From positions 1 through 49,340 of the forward strand of contig CAMDDU010000030.1 of NCBI GenBank assembly GCA_945892985.1: 49,340 nt of DNA, given 5' to 3'. How positions within the stretch are numbered: the stretch's first letter is position 1; each line of letters begins with the position of its first letter. Positions 22,526-31,482 of the stretch are shown in pieces. Position numbers and translations under genes: made by a program. The DNA comes from CAITSH01 sp945892985. GTDB taxonomy: Bacteria > Pseudomonadota > Gammaproteobacteria > Burkholderiales > SG8-39. Below the pieces are notes generated by a model. The model searched no databases. It was not told where the DNA came from and saw only the letters and a program-made list of their open reading frames with translations.

Positions 22526-23284
22526 CTACCCGCCGCTGAATTTTGGCGGCCGCTTTTCGACAAAGTGTCGGACGCCCTCGCGGAAGTCATCGCTATCGAG
22601 GCTGAGGCGCTGCTCCTCTCCGGCTGATGCCAGCGCGACGCTAAACGACTGCACCATCGCGCCCCAAACCTGCCGCTTGATTACCCGCAGCGACCGGGGT
22701 GATACCGAATCTGCAAGTTCGCGCGCATAGTCACGAACCGTTGTGGCGAGCACGCTCGAGTCCACGGCGCGGCTAACGAGGCCCATGCCCGCCGCCTCAT
22801 CAGCACCGATCCGGCGCGACGACATCAGCAGCTCCATGGCGCGGCCGGTACCAACCATCCGCGGTAACAGCCACGCAATGCCGTGCTCCGCAACCAAGCC
22901 ACGCTTCGAGAACGAAGGCGTAAAGAAAGCCGCCGACCCTGCAATCCGCACGTCGGCATAAAGCGCTATGACCATTCCCAGGCCCGCGGCAGCGCCATTC
23001 ACCGATGCAATTACCGGCTTGGGCACATCACGAAGGTAGGTAAATCTCCCATCCTGCTCGGCCGCCGGCGCTGCGCCCATATCCGCAATGTCCTTTCCAG
23101 CGCAAAACGCCTTGCCCGCCCCGGTCAGGATGATCACCCGAACGCCGGAATCCTCGCTGGCGCGCCCCATCGCATCCCGGAGCTCCGACTCCATCGCTCC
23201 GTTCACCGCGTTCATACGCTCCGGCCGGTTCAGCGTAATGGTGGCGATGCAATCCTCGATCTGATATGTGACTGCGACTTCCAT
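22526..23284 (-). CDS. Enoyl-CoA hydratase/isomerase family protein
   Basis: A 252-residue crotonase. CoA-binding and oxyanion segments are clear: NRPERMNAVN, GAGKAFCAGKDI and VNGAAAGLGMVIALYADVRIA. Neither of the two Glu residues of true hydratases is present at its usual position (GLGMVIA; FSKRGLVAEHGIAWLLP), but the Glu in VAEHG aligns with the acidic residue of PaaG-type isomerases (VPDSGG). An isomerase role is therefore more likely than hydration. Last gene of the minus-strand operon; its ATG shares one base with the preceding stop (TGATG). Confidence 0.88.
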   Translation of the reverse strand: MEVAVTYQIEDCIATITLNRPERMNAVNGAMESELRDAMGRASEDSGVRVIILTGAGKAFCAGKDIADMGAAPAAEQDGRFTYLRDVPKPVIASVNGAAAGLGMVIALYADVRIAGSAAFFTPSFSKRGLVAEHGIAWLLPRMVGTGRAMELLMSSRRIGADEAAGMGLVSRAVDSSVLATTVRDYARELADSVSPRSLRVIKRQVWGAMVQSFSVALASAGEEQRLSLDSDDFREGVRHFVEKRPPKFSGG

Positions 23285-24474
23285 CAGATTTCCTCCCCTG
23301 TGATGAACATCGGACCACCCCGGTATGTCGGAAAACCTATCGTGCGAATCGCCGTGACATCAATTTCTGCTGGACCAATTCCGGCCGCCTCATCGAAGCA
23401 TGCTTCGCCCGCCCTATGCAGTGCATGGAGCACGCGTTGCAGCATGACCTGGTCGTCGGGCAGCACGTGGGCACCACTGCGACCGTCCGCCGAACCGGGA
23501 AAGTGTGCGCCAACGCGTTCGAACCCAAACCGCCGCAACACCGCCTTGAGTCGCGATGCTGTCGCCCCCTCCCGCAGCAACGCCGCAATAGTCTCAACGT
23601 AGGCAGCACGCAGTTCGGCGCCCGCGCGCAAGAGGTTCTTTCCGGCTGCCTTGCGCTCGCTAAAAAATACATGCCGTAGTGCCCTCGCCTGCGACGTACC
23701 CACCAGCCCTTCGGCCAGAATGGCCTCCGCCCTTACGCCTTCGGACAGAGGCAGTTCACACGCAGCCCTCACCGCCTTCGCACAATGAAGCGGTGCAAGC
23801 AGGCCGCGGGCACGCCTCGCCACGCGCTTTTCCGCCGCATCAAGCCATTCTGGCGTAACCCCCGAAATGTTCCGCAGGCCGATTCGGCGCGATGCCATCA
23901 CGCGCGCTGGGAGCCGCTCGGAAAAAGCCAGAGCTTCATCCCGCAGCGAACCACTCACGATCGCATCGACAATCCCAAGGCTGAGCGCCTTGCGCGCGTC
24001 AATGATCTCGCCGGCAACGATCAGGTCCAAAGCGCGCTCGACGCCGATCAGCCGCGGCAGGCGTTGCGTCCCACCACCACCCGGGACCAGCCCGAGCTTC
24101 ACTTCGGGCAGCCCGAAGCGTGCACCCGCGGCGGCGATACGGTAATGGCAGCCCAGCGCCAGTTCAAGGCCGCCTCCCAGCGCAGTTCCATGGATGGCGG
24201 CCACCACCGGCTTGGCCCCATCCTCGATCTGCTGAGCGAGGCCGCGAATCCGCGGTTCGCGCGGCTTCTGGCCGAACTCGCGAATATCGGCACCGGCAAA
24301 AAAAGTCTTGCCCTCGCAGATGATCAGGATGCTCTTTAGCTTCGGGTCGTCGGCGGCCGCCGCCAGCACGGCCGCAAGTGCCTCGCGCACCACATGCGAC
24401 AAAGCGTTCACCGGTGGATAGTCCACGGAGATGACACCGACGGTGCCGGACCGGGTCAGCAGTACCGGGGGCAC
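23284..24474 (-). CDS. FadB-like fusion: enoyl-CoA hydratase joined to 3HCDH C-terminal domain, NAD domain missing
   Basis: A 396-residue protein. Residues 1-190 form a crotonase domain with both catalytic Glu (Glu104 in GGGLELALG and Glu124 in LPEVKLGLVPGGGGTQRLPR), so hydratase activity is expected. Residues 190-279 follow the FadB linker (AILAEGLVGT...FFSERKAAGK). In FadB/MFE-1 the NAD-binding 3-hydroxyacyl-CoA dehydrogenase domain starts next, but here residue 281 onward goes straight to the C-terminal 3HCDH-like helical repeat (REGATASRLKAVLRRFGFE, then IRTIGFPTYRGGPMF). About 300 residues are absent in frame. The separate SDR at 33658 may supply the dehydrogenase step. Confidence 0.88.
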   Translation of the reverse strand: MPPVLLTRSGTVGVISVDYPPVNALSHVVREALAAVLAAAADDPKLKSILIICEGKTFFAGADIREFGQKPREPRIRGLAQQIEDGAKPVVAAIHGTALGGGLELALGCHYRIAAAGARFGLPEVKLGLVPGGGGTQRLPRLIGVERALDLIVAGEIIDARKALSLGIVDAIVSGSLRDEALAFSERLPARVMASRRIGLRNISGVTPEWLDAAEKRVARRARGLLAPLHCAKAVRAACELPLSEGVRAEAILAEGLVGTSQARALRHVFFSERKAAGKNLLRAGAELRAAYVETIAALLREGATASRLKAVLRRFGFERVGAHFPGSADGRSGAHVLPDDQVMLQRVLHALHRAGEACFDEAAGIGPAEIDVTAIRTIGFPTYRGGPMFITGEEI

Positions 24475-24484
24475 CGGGTTCCCG

Positions 24485-26554
24485 TCAATCGAGGACCATC
24501 AGCCAGTCGACCGCCACGACCCCACAGGGCGTAGCCATAACCGGGTTGAGGTCAAGTTCGCGCAGCCTCGCGCCGTTAGCCACGCCAAATCGCGACACAC
24601 CCGCAATCAGCGCTGCAACCGCTTTGCGATCAACCGCAGGCTTGCCGCGAACGCCGTCAAGCAGCGCACGGGTGCGCAGTTCATCCAACATACGCCCCGC
24701 CTCGGCCTCCGACACCGGCGCCTTCCTGAACACCGTGTCGCGCAGGACTTCGACCAGGATGCCACCAGCCCCCACCATCACCACAGGGCCAAAGGTCGGG
24801 TCATTCTGTATGCCGACGACCAGTTCAACGCCGGGCGCGGCCATCTCCTGCACGACGACACCCGACAACTTGGCATGCGGGGCGCGTCGCGATACTTCGG
24901 CAAGCATGTCGGCGTGCGCAGCGCGCAGCCCCGCCTCATCGACGACACCCAAGCGGATGCCGCCTGCCTCCGTCTTGTGCAGTATGTCGGGCGATTCGAT
25001 CTTGAGCGCCACCGGAAAACCGATCTGCCGCGCCGCTTCCACCGCTTCATCAGCCGTCGTGCAAAACAGCGCCTTGGCGACGGAGATACCCGCCTCCGTT
25101 AGCAGTTTGGCAGCCTGCACCGTGCCAAGTACGCCCGAACGAGAGGGCAGTTCCGATGCAACCAGCAGCGGCATAGCGCCCCGCTCGCGCCGGCGCCGGG
25201 CCTCGACATAAAAAACAACGGCTGCGATGGCATCGACCGCAGGTTCACCACCGCGAAATGCCGCAATGCCGTGGCTGTGCAGCGCGGTAATCGCGCGATC
25301 AGGCGCAGCCACCCAGCAAACGACAAACGGCTTGGATGCGCGCTCTTTTACCTGGCGGAAAGCCTCGACCATCATGTCTGATTGGCGCTCGGATAACTGG
25401 GTCCAGACCATGCCAACATCCACCGACGGATCATCAAGCACGGCGAGCATCACCTCGCGCAACGAGTCCTGGTCGCGGAATATCTGCGCGGAAACGTCGA
25501 CCGGATTGGCTACCGACGCGAATCCAGGGACGAGCGCTTTCAGTCGATCACGGGTTGCATCGGAGAGTGCCGGCAGGCCAAGGCCGAGGTCGGCGGCTCG
25601 GTCGGCAATCAGCACACCCGCACCGCCGGAGCCGGTGACGACCCCGATCCGCGACCCTTTTAAATTTGAACAGAACAACAAGGCCTGCAGCACGTCAAGC
25701 AGATGCTCCTCGTTGCGCGCGCGAACCAGTCCGTACTGCCTAGCGATGCCGTCAAACACAACATCCTGGACGGCCAGCGCACCGGTGTGGGATGCAGCAG
25801 CAGTGGCGCCGGCCTGACTTCGGCCCACCTTGGTCAACACCACGGGTTTGCCAAGATCCAAGGCCTTGACCGCGATGTCAAGCAAAGACTGTCCCTCGCG
25901 CAAGCCCTCGACGTAACCGGCGACAATCGCGATCCGCTTGTCATCAAGTACGGTGCCAAGCACATCTGCAAAATTCAGATCGGCTTCATTACCCGTGGCA
26001 ACAAAATAACCCATGCCCAGGCCCCGTTGGCGCGCCATGGCTGCCATGCCACTGCCGAACGCGCCCGATTGCGACACGATAGCTATCGGACCGGACGGGA
26101 TATCATCGTCGGCATAGGTTGTGAATGTCACCGCAATGCGGTCAAAACCGTTGACAAACCCGATAGTATTGGGACCAAGCAGGCGTATGCCGTACTCACG
26201 TGCAAGCGCGACGAGCTGACGCTCGAGCTCCTTACCCTCCTCCCCCGATTCGGCAAAGCCGGCGCTGACGATCACCGCGATGCCGACACCTTTTTGTCCG
26301 GCCTGCTTCAGCGCCTCTGGCGCCGCCACGGCCGGCGTAACCAACACCACCATGTCAACGGGGCCTTCAACCGATTGCAAGTCGGGATAGCAGCGGAGGC
26401 CGCCGATTTCGCCGTACTTCGGGTTTATAGGATAGATCACGCCGCCAAAACCGCGCTCGATTAGCAGCTTCATGAGACGGCCGCTGATCTTGCCCTGGTC
26501 GGGCGATGCCCCGATGATTGCTATTGATCTGGGTGAAAAGCTTTCGCTGCGCAA
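24485..26554 (-). CDS. ADP-forming acyl-CoA synthetase (acetate-CoA ligase family)
   Basis: A 689-residue fused alpha-beta NDP-forming synthetase. Order: CoA-binding domain (SIAIIGASPDQGKISGRLMK), succinyl-CoA-ligase-like domain (GPIAIVSQSGAFGSGMAAMA) with the phosphorylated His256 in AASHTGALA, then the ATP-grasp domain (AAKLLTEAGISVAKALFCTT, GFPVALKIESPDILHKTEAGG, ELDLNPVMA). It would activate an organic acid to its CoA thioester with ATP giving ADP and phosphate. It belongs in the middle of the degradation operon, 12 bases after the MaoC gene and 10 before the fusion gene. Confidence 0.92.
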   Translation of the reverse strand: MRSESFSPRSIAIIGASPDQGKISGRLMKLLIERGFGGVIYPINPKYGEIGGLRCYPDLQSVEGPVDMVVLVTPAVAAPEALKQAGQKGVGIAVIVSAGFAESGEEGKELERQLVALAREYGIRLLGPNTIGFVNGFDRIAVTFTTYADDDIPSGPIAIVSQSGAFGSGMAAMARQRGLGMGYFVATGNEADLNFADVLGTVLDDKRIAIVAGYVEGLREGQSLLDIAVKALDLGKPVVLTKVGRSQAGATAAASHTGALAVQDVVFDGIARQYGLVRARNEEHLLDVLQALLFCSNLKGSRIGVVTGSGGAGVLIADRAADLGLGLPALSDATRDRLKALVPGFASVANPVDVSAQIFRDQDSLREVMLAVLDDPSVDVGMVWTQLSERQSDMMVEAFRQVKERASKPFVVCWVAAPDRAITALHSHGIAAFRGGEPAVDAIAAVVFYVEARRRRERGAMPLLVASELPSRSGVLGTVQAAKLLTEAGISVAKALFCTTADEAVEAARQIGFPVALKIESPDILHKTEAGGIRLGVVDEAGLRAAHADMLAEVSRRAPHAKLSGVVVQEMAAPGVELVVGIQNDPTFGPVVMVGAGGILVEVLRDTVFRKAPVSEAEAGRMLDELRTRALLDGVRGKPAVDRKAVAALIAGVSRFGVANGARLRELDLNPVMATPCGVVAVDWLMVLD

Positions 26555-26566
26555 ACTATCCTCCGC

Positions 26567-27427
26567 TCAGGCTTCTATGTGGGCTCTGCCGTTGTTGAGC
26601 ACGACAACACCGCGCTCTGCGGAGCGGGCGCGAATCGACACCTCGTTGCCGTGCCTCCAAAAATCAACCAGCAGCGTCTCGCCGGGAAACAGCGGCGCCG
26701 AAAAACGCGCTTCCAGCAACTTGAGCCTGGCCGGATCGCCATCACACAACGCCGTCAGCGCGACGTAGCCAACCACGCCGAAGGTACACAAGCCATGAAG
26801 AATCGGTCGCGGGAAACCCGCGGCCACGGCGACCGCAGGGTCGGCATGCAGTGGATTGCGATCGCCGCTGAGGCGGTAAATCAGCGCCAGTTGCGCGAGC
26901 GTACGGAATTCCACTGTAAGCTCGGGCTCCGTTCCCGGCAGTTGGTGCGGTGCGGGCGCATCGACATGGGGCCCGCCGAACCCGCCGTCGCCGCGGCACA
27001 GGTAAGTCGTATCGATGTCGCAAAGGTGCAGGCCGGACTGGCGCTCATGCAATTGCCTGCGGAATATCAGCAGCGCGCCGCTCGCCACACCCTTGTCGGC
27101 CAGCGTGATCACCCTTGAGCGGCCAACCACCTCGCCGCTGGCCGGCATGGGCGCGTGAAATGCCGCGCTGACTCCAGCGTTCACAAGTTTTGTGTAATTG
27201 ATGCCGATACGCGGGTCTGTGAACCATGCGCCTGGCGATCCAATGACCATGGCCAGGGTGGGCAGCGCCTTGAGGCCTTTTTCATAGACAAAAGCGAGCT
27301 GCTTCGCATCGGTTGGATCGGCACCAACACCGAGGCCCAGCGCATACAGCATGGTGTCGCGTTCAGAATAGGCCTGCGCTGCGTCCGGGATAGACCAGTT
27401 TTTCAGCGTTTCGTAGTCAATTGCCAT
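26567..27427 (-). CDS. MaoC-like enoyl-CoA hydratase 2
   Basis: A 286-residue double hot-dog protein of the eukaryotic-type hydratase 2 form. The C-terminal hot dog has the hydratase motif YRLSGDRNPLHADPAVAVAA with catalytic Asp and His, followed by FPRPILHGLCTFG. The N-terminal half (YALGLGVGAD, PTLAMVIGSPG) binds the substrate tail. Hydrates a trans-2-enoyl-CoA to the (R)-3-hydroxyacyl-CoA, matching the MFE-2-like SDR at 33658. Tightly spaced in the operon. Confidence 0.93.
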   Translation of the reverse strand: MAIDYETLKNWSIPDAAQAYSERDTMLYALGLGVGADPTDAKQLAFVYEKGLKALPTLAMVIGSPGAWFTDPRIGINYTKLVNAGVSAAFHAPMPASGEVVGRSRVITLADKGVASGALLIFRRQLHERQSGLHLCDIDTTYLCRGDGGFGGPHVDAPAPHQLPGTEPELTVEFRTLAQLALIYRLSGDRNPLHADPAVAVAAGFPRPILHGLCTFGVVGYVALTALCDGDPARLKLLEARFSAPLFPGETLLVDFWRHGNEVSIRARSAERGVVVLNNGRAHIEA

Positions 27428-27442
27428 GCCCGCTCCGCGCCC

Positions 27443-28627
27443 TCATGCCTTGCCAGTGCCGAAGACCTTGCCGGCGACAAGCGCGTCAATGCGTGCCCGA
27501 CTGAATCCGCGTTCGAGCAGGATCTCAACAGTGTGCTGTCCGACATGCGGGCTCTGATCGAGAAAGCCGCGGCCACCTATCGGCGGAGTGCCCGGCACGT
27601 TGGCGAGTGGCAGCCTGCCCACACCATCCTGCTCCACCCAGGCGAGGCAATTGACAGCTTTGACCTGCTCGTTGTCGATAAAATCGGCGTGAGTCATCAC
27701 GGGCGCGTTGTGCGCGCCTATCGCGGTCAGGAGCTTCGCCCAATCGGCAGAGGTACGCTTTCTGAATTCCTCGCGAATCAAGCACATCAAAATTTTCTCA
27801 TTTTCATTGCGCTTGGCCATGGTGACAAAACGCGGATCTGTCGCGAGATCTTCGCGTCCGGTATTGCGACAAAACAACACGTACTGCTCATCAGAGCGCA
27901 CCGACACACTGATGTAGCCGTCACTGCTTTCCATCACACCGACCGGCGTGAACGGGTGGGGAGGCGGCCCGCCCTCCAAGTGCTGTTCGATCAGTTTCGC
28001 CGACTGGAAGGCTGCGGCGCATTGCATCAGACTGCAATCGATGTAGACGCCCTGGCCAAAGCGCATGCTGCGCATCAACGCAGACAGTATCGCCTGGCAG
28101 GCGTACACGCCGCTCACCACATCGACGATGATCACGCCCAGTCGCTGCGGTTTGCCCTGGCTGTCGCGGTTAACCGACATCAGACCGGAAAAAGACTGAA
28201 TCACCAGATCAGTGGCGGGCAGGCCGTTGTAGGGACCCTCCTGACCGAAGCCGGTGATCGACAAATAGACCGCCTTGGGATTGACCTCCTTGACACGCGC
28301 ATAATCGAGACCGAATTTTTTCATAACACCGGGACGAAATGACTCGATCACGACATCCGCTTCAGCGGCGATGGCAAATGCCACTTGCTGCGCCTCGCTT
28401 TCCTTCATGTTAAGCGCAAGGGAACGCTTTCCGCGATTGAAAGCAAGCGCATCGGCGCAAAAATCGGCGTGGCGGCGGCCTATGATGCGGCCCCACTCCC
28501 CCTCCAGCGGTTCAATCTTGGTGACCTCGGCGCCGTGCTGACCGAGCAGCATGGTGCAATGCGGACCGGCGACGCCCTGTGAAAAATCGGCGACCTTGAT
28601 TCCCTTCAATGGCGCTTCGAGCTGCAT
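27443..28627 (-). CDS. Family III CoA-transferase (CaiB/BaiF)
   Basis: A 394-residue class III CoA-transferase. N-terminal GIKVADFSQGVAGPHCTMLLGQHGAEVTKIEP and FNRGKRSLALNMK are standard; the Asp140 in GPYNGLPATDLVIQS corresponds to the catalytic Asp that forms the acyl-anhydride. Moves CoA between acyl-CoA and a free acid, offering an ATP-free activation parallel to the synthetase at 24485. Starts 14 bases after the thiolase gene. Confidence 0.93.
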   Translation of the reverse strand: MQLEAPLKGIKVADFSQGVAGPHCTMLLGQHGAEVTKIEPLEGEWGRIIGRRHADFCADALAFNRGKRSLALNMKESEAQQVAFAIAAEADVVIESFRPGVMKKFGLDYARVKEVNPKAVYLSITGFGQEGPYNGLPATDLVIQSFSGLMSVNRDSQGKPQRLGVIIVDVVSGVYACQAILSALMRSMRFGQGVYIDCSLMQCAAAFQSAKLIEQHLEGGPPPHPFTPVGVMESSDGYISVSVRSDEQYVLFCRNTGREDLATDPRFVTMAKRNENEKILMCLIREEFRKRTSADWAKLLTAIGAHNAPVMTHADFIDNEQVKAVNCLAWVEQDGVGRLPLANVPGTPPIGGRGFLDQSPHVGQHTVEILLERGFSRARIDALVAGKVFGTGKA

Positions 28628-28641
28628 GGTCCCTCCCCGGG

Positions 28642-29787
28642 TCAGGGTTTTTCATTGCTGAAAATGATGGTGCCGCTCGCCGCGAACATGCCGCCAACGC
28701 CGTGCGCCACGGATATTTTCGCGCCCGGCACCTGCGCCGGCGCGATGCCGCGCATCTGCCGCACGCTTTCCTGCAGGGCGTACATGCCGTACATGCCCGA
28801 GTGCATGTAGCTCAGGCCGCCACCGTTGGTGTTCACCGGCAGCTTGCCACCCGGCGCAGTGTTTCGCTCGCCGATGAAGCCCGCGGCTTCGCCCGGTTTG
28901 CAAAAACCGAGGTCTTCGAGGCCGTAGATCGGTAAATGTGCGAAGGCATCGTAAATCATCAAGTGGTCAACGTCGCTATGCGAGATTCCAGCCTCTTCGA
29001 AAGCCTTTTTCCCCGATACACGGAAGGCGCGCGAGCTGGTGAAGTCCGCCATCTGACTGACCATGGGCGTCTCGACACCGGTTCCGGTGCCCAGGATATA
29101 GACCGGTTTTTGCGGAAAATCCTTCGCGCGCTCGGCACTGGTCAGGATCAGCGCGCCACCGCCATCGCTTACGAGGCAGCACATCAGCAGACGGAAGGGA
29201 TAGGCGACCATGCGCGAGTTGAGCACGTCATCGACGCTGATCGGATCCCTGAACGTGGCGCGAGGGTTTTTCGCCGCCCACTCGCGCTGCACCACCGCGA
29301 CCATCGCCAGCTGCTCCTGCGTGATACCGTAAGTCTTCAAGTAACGCAGCACCGGTATCGGGAACATTGTGGGCGGGCCCACAACGCCGTAAGGCACCTC
29401 GAACTGCTGTCCCAGCGTGCCGGGTGCGGGGTTGGGCCGCAGGCTCGCTGCGATGCGCGATTTCCCGCTCTCACCATGCGTGATCAGCACCGTCTTGCAC
29501 AGACCCTCGTTGATCGCCGCGGCGGCATTGCGCACATGGATCATGAACGAGCAGCCGCCCACGGCGGTGCCGTCGATCCAGGTCGGCGTGATGCCAAGGT
29601 AATGCGCCAGCGTCACCGGCGTCTCGCCGGCCGTGGCGATGCCGTCGATGTCCGACGGCTTCAGGCCGGCATCGGCCATGGCATTGAGCGCCGCATCGGC
29701 ATGCAGGCCAATTTGCGACATATCCGGGATCGTACCCATCTGTGTGGTCTCAGCGGCACCAACTACTGCTACAGATTTTTGTTTCAT
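28642..29787 (-). CDS. SCP-x/lipid-transfer-type thiolase or aldolase
   Basis: A 381-residue thiolase-fold protein. It has a Cys in the N-terminal active-site region (GTAVGGCSFMIHVRNAAAAI) and NTNGGGLSYMHSGMYG, but the C-terminal Cys of true thiolases is absent (AHGVGGMFAASGTIIF). A DUF35 gene precedes it with a one-base gap. The same pairing is known for Ltp2-ChsH2 aldolases of steroid side-chain breakdown, where the two subunits act as a retro-aldolase complex, so cleavage of a 3-hydroxyacyl-CoA with a tertiary carbon is possible here. Thiolysis is the alternative. Confidence 0.88.
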   Translation of the reverse strand: MKQKSVAVVGAAETTQMGTIPDMSQIGLHADAALNAMADAGLKPSDIDGIATAGETPVTLAHYLGITPTWIDGTAVGGCSFMIHVRNAAAAINEGLCKTVLITHGESGKSRIAASLRPNPAPGTLGQQFEVPYGVVGPPTMFPIPVLRYLKTYGITQEQLAMVAVVQREWAAKNPRATFRDPISVDDVLNSRMVAYPFRLLMCCLVSDGGGALILTSAERAKDFPQKPVYILGTGTGVETPMVSQMADFTSSRAFRVSGKKAFEEAGISHSDVDHLMIYDAFAHLPIYGLEDLGFCKPGEAAGFIGERNTAPGGKLPVNTNGGGLSYMHSGMYGMYALQESVRQMRGIAPAQVPGAKISVAHGVGGMFAASGTIIFSNEKP

Positions 29788-29788
29788 C

Positions 29789-30205
29789 TCAGGCTCCAGC
29801 CGGCTTGAACACCGGCAGCGTTATGTCCTCGGTCTGCTTCTCGAAAACCACGGTCAGCGCCATGTCCAGCTGCAGCGCCTCGGGCGTCTGCGGGCAATCG
29901 ACGATATTGCTCATCAGGCGTGGCCCCTCGACGAGCTCGACCACGGCGATGGCGTAAGGCGGGGTGAACCCGGGCGCCGCGCGGTGGTGGATGACATAGC
30001 TATACAGCTTCGCCCTGCCACTAGCCTTGAACACCGACACCTTGCGTGAAGCGCACTTGGGGCAAAAAGGTCGTGGTGGGAAATAAGCGTGACTGCAGGC
30101 GTCGCAGCGCTGCAGCAGTAACTCACCCCCTTTGGCGCCCTCCCAGTAATGCCTGGTCTCTGGAGTAGGAACAGGAAGCGGTCTTTGTCCGGTTGGCTGG
30201 TTCAT
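29789..30205 (-). CDS. DUF35 zinc-ribbon/OB-fold partner protein
   Basis: A 138-residue protein with an N-terminal helix, a rubredoxin-like zinc ribbon (LLQRCDACSHAYFPPRPFCPKC, four Cys) and an OB-fold (SYVIHHRAAPGFTPPYAIAVVELVEGPRLMSNIVDC). Proteins of this type bind thiolase-like enzymes and hold acyl-CoA. It ends one base before the thiolase start, so the two products are probably subunits of one complex. Confidence 0.93.
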   Translation of the reverse strand: MNQPTGQRPLPVPTPETRHYWEGAKGGELLLQRCDACSHAYFPPRPFCPKCASRKVSVFKASGRAKLYSYVIHHRAAPGFTPPYAIAVVELVEGPRLMSNIVDCPQTPEALQLDMALTVVFEKQTEDITLPVFKPAGA

Positions 30206-30229
30206 TGCGTAGTCTCCATATCAGTGTTC

Positions 30230-31468
30230 TCAGCGTTTTCCGGCCGGCAGTTGGTTGTAGGGCAGGTCCTTGTCGACACGCACGTCGGGCGGCAGTCCAA
30301 GCGCACGCTCGGCAATGACGTTGCGCACAATCTCGTCGCTGCCTCCGGCAAGCCTGCTGCCCGGTGAGGCCAGGTATTCTTCGCCAAACCAGCCTTCACT
30401 CACCGCCAGATCTTCATCCATCAAACTACCCGCCATGCCCATCATGTCCAGCGCAAACGCCGCCATCTCCTGTGCCTGCGCGGGGCTCACCGCCTTGGCA
30501 ATGATCGCCTCAGGGCCGGGTGCCGCGCCGCGCGACAGCGCGGTCAGGCTGCGAAAAATGGTGTTCTTGAGTCCGCGCTCCCTGACGTACCAGTCGGCGA
30601 GCTTTTCGCGCACGGTTGAATTTTCGATGGCCGGCCTGCCGTCCAGGTCGAGCGAGCGCGCCAGCTTGTAGATGTCGGAAAAATCCGGCCCGGTGAATAT
30701 ACCGGTGCCGACGCCGAAACGCTCATGGCTCAGGGTCGCGAGCGCAACCTTCCAGCCTTCACCCACCGCGCCAAGGCGCTGCGTGTCCGGAATGCGCACG
30801 TCCTTGAGGAACACCTCGTTGAAGCGCGAGGCGCCCCACATTTGCTTGATCGGCTGCGCTTCGATGCCCTTGGACTTCATATCCAGGAAAAAGAAACTCA
30901 GCCCTTTGTGCTTGGGCACGGTCGGGTCGGAGCGCACCACCAGGATGGCAAAATCCGAGTAGTGGGCGCCCGAAGTCCATATTTTGTGCCCGTTGATAAC
31001 CCATTCGTCGCCCTCGCGCACCGCGCGCGTGCGTATGCCGGCGAGGTCGGACCCGGCGACCGGTTCGGAAAATAGCTGGCACCAGATTTCGTCGCCGCGC
31101 AGCGCCGGCTTGATGTAGCGCTCGTTCTGCTCGGGCGTCGCGTACATCATCATGGTCGGTAGCGCTATGCTCAGGCCCAGGTGGAACACGCCGTGCGGCA
31201 CGACATAGTTCTGCTCCTCCTGCCCGTAAATAACCTGCTGTATGGGTGTGCCGTCGCGGCCGCCGTAGCGCGCCGGCCAGGTAATCGCAGCGTAGCCGGC
31301 CTCCGCCTTTTTCGCCTGCCAGGCTTTTGCTGTTTTCAGGAAGTCGGCGTCCACATGCCCGGTACGATAGGCCGTGCTGGTGGCGCTCTTGCGCACGGCA
31401 TTCTTGTCGAGGAAAGCGCGCACCTCGGTGCGGAAAGTGGCCTCTTCAGGCGTATCGTTGAAGTCCAT
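30230..31468 (-). CDS. Acyl-CoA dehydrogenase (subunit or enzyme 1)
   Basis: A 412-residue flavoprotein of the acyl-CoA dehydrogenase family. Seen: QLFSEPVAGSDLAGIRTRAVRE and GDEWVINGHKIWTSGAHYSDF (FAD and substrate segment), and C-terminal SPGSRLAGGSDEIVRNVIAERALGLP. It resembles actinobacterial FadE-type large subunits. The neighbouring, shorter dehydrogenase gene is 14 bases away, and such pairs often form alpha2beta2 complexes acting on branched or ring substrates. Introduces the 2,3 double bond. Confidence 0.93.
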   Translation of the reverse strand: MDFNDTPEEATFRTEVRAFLDKNAVRKSATSTAYRTGHVDADFLKTAKAWQAKKAEAGYAAITWPARYGGRDGTPIQQVIYGQEEQNYVVPHGVFHLGLSIALPTMMMYATPEQNERYIKPALRGDEIWCQLFSEPVAGSDLAGIRTRAVREGDEWVINGHKIWTSGAHYSDFAILVVRSDPTVPKHKGLSFFFLDMKSKGIEAQPIKQMWGASRFNEVFLKDVRIPDTQRLGAVGEGWKVALATLSHERFGVGTGIFTGPDFSDIYKLARSLDLDGRPAIENSTVREKLADWYVRERGLKNTIFRSLTALSRGAAPGPEAIIAKAVSPAQAQEMAAFALDMMGMAGSLMDEDLAVSEGWFGEEYLASPGSRLAGGSDEIVRNVIAERALGLPPDVRVDKDLPYNQLPAGKR

Positions 31469-31482
31469 GCGTTCCTCGCGGG

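Noticed and set aside
27155..28342. A 395-codon plus-strand frame
   Set aside because: Opposite the MaoC and CoA-transferase genes; composition and lack of motifs mark it as a shadow.
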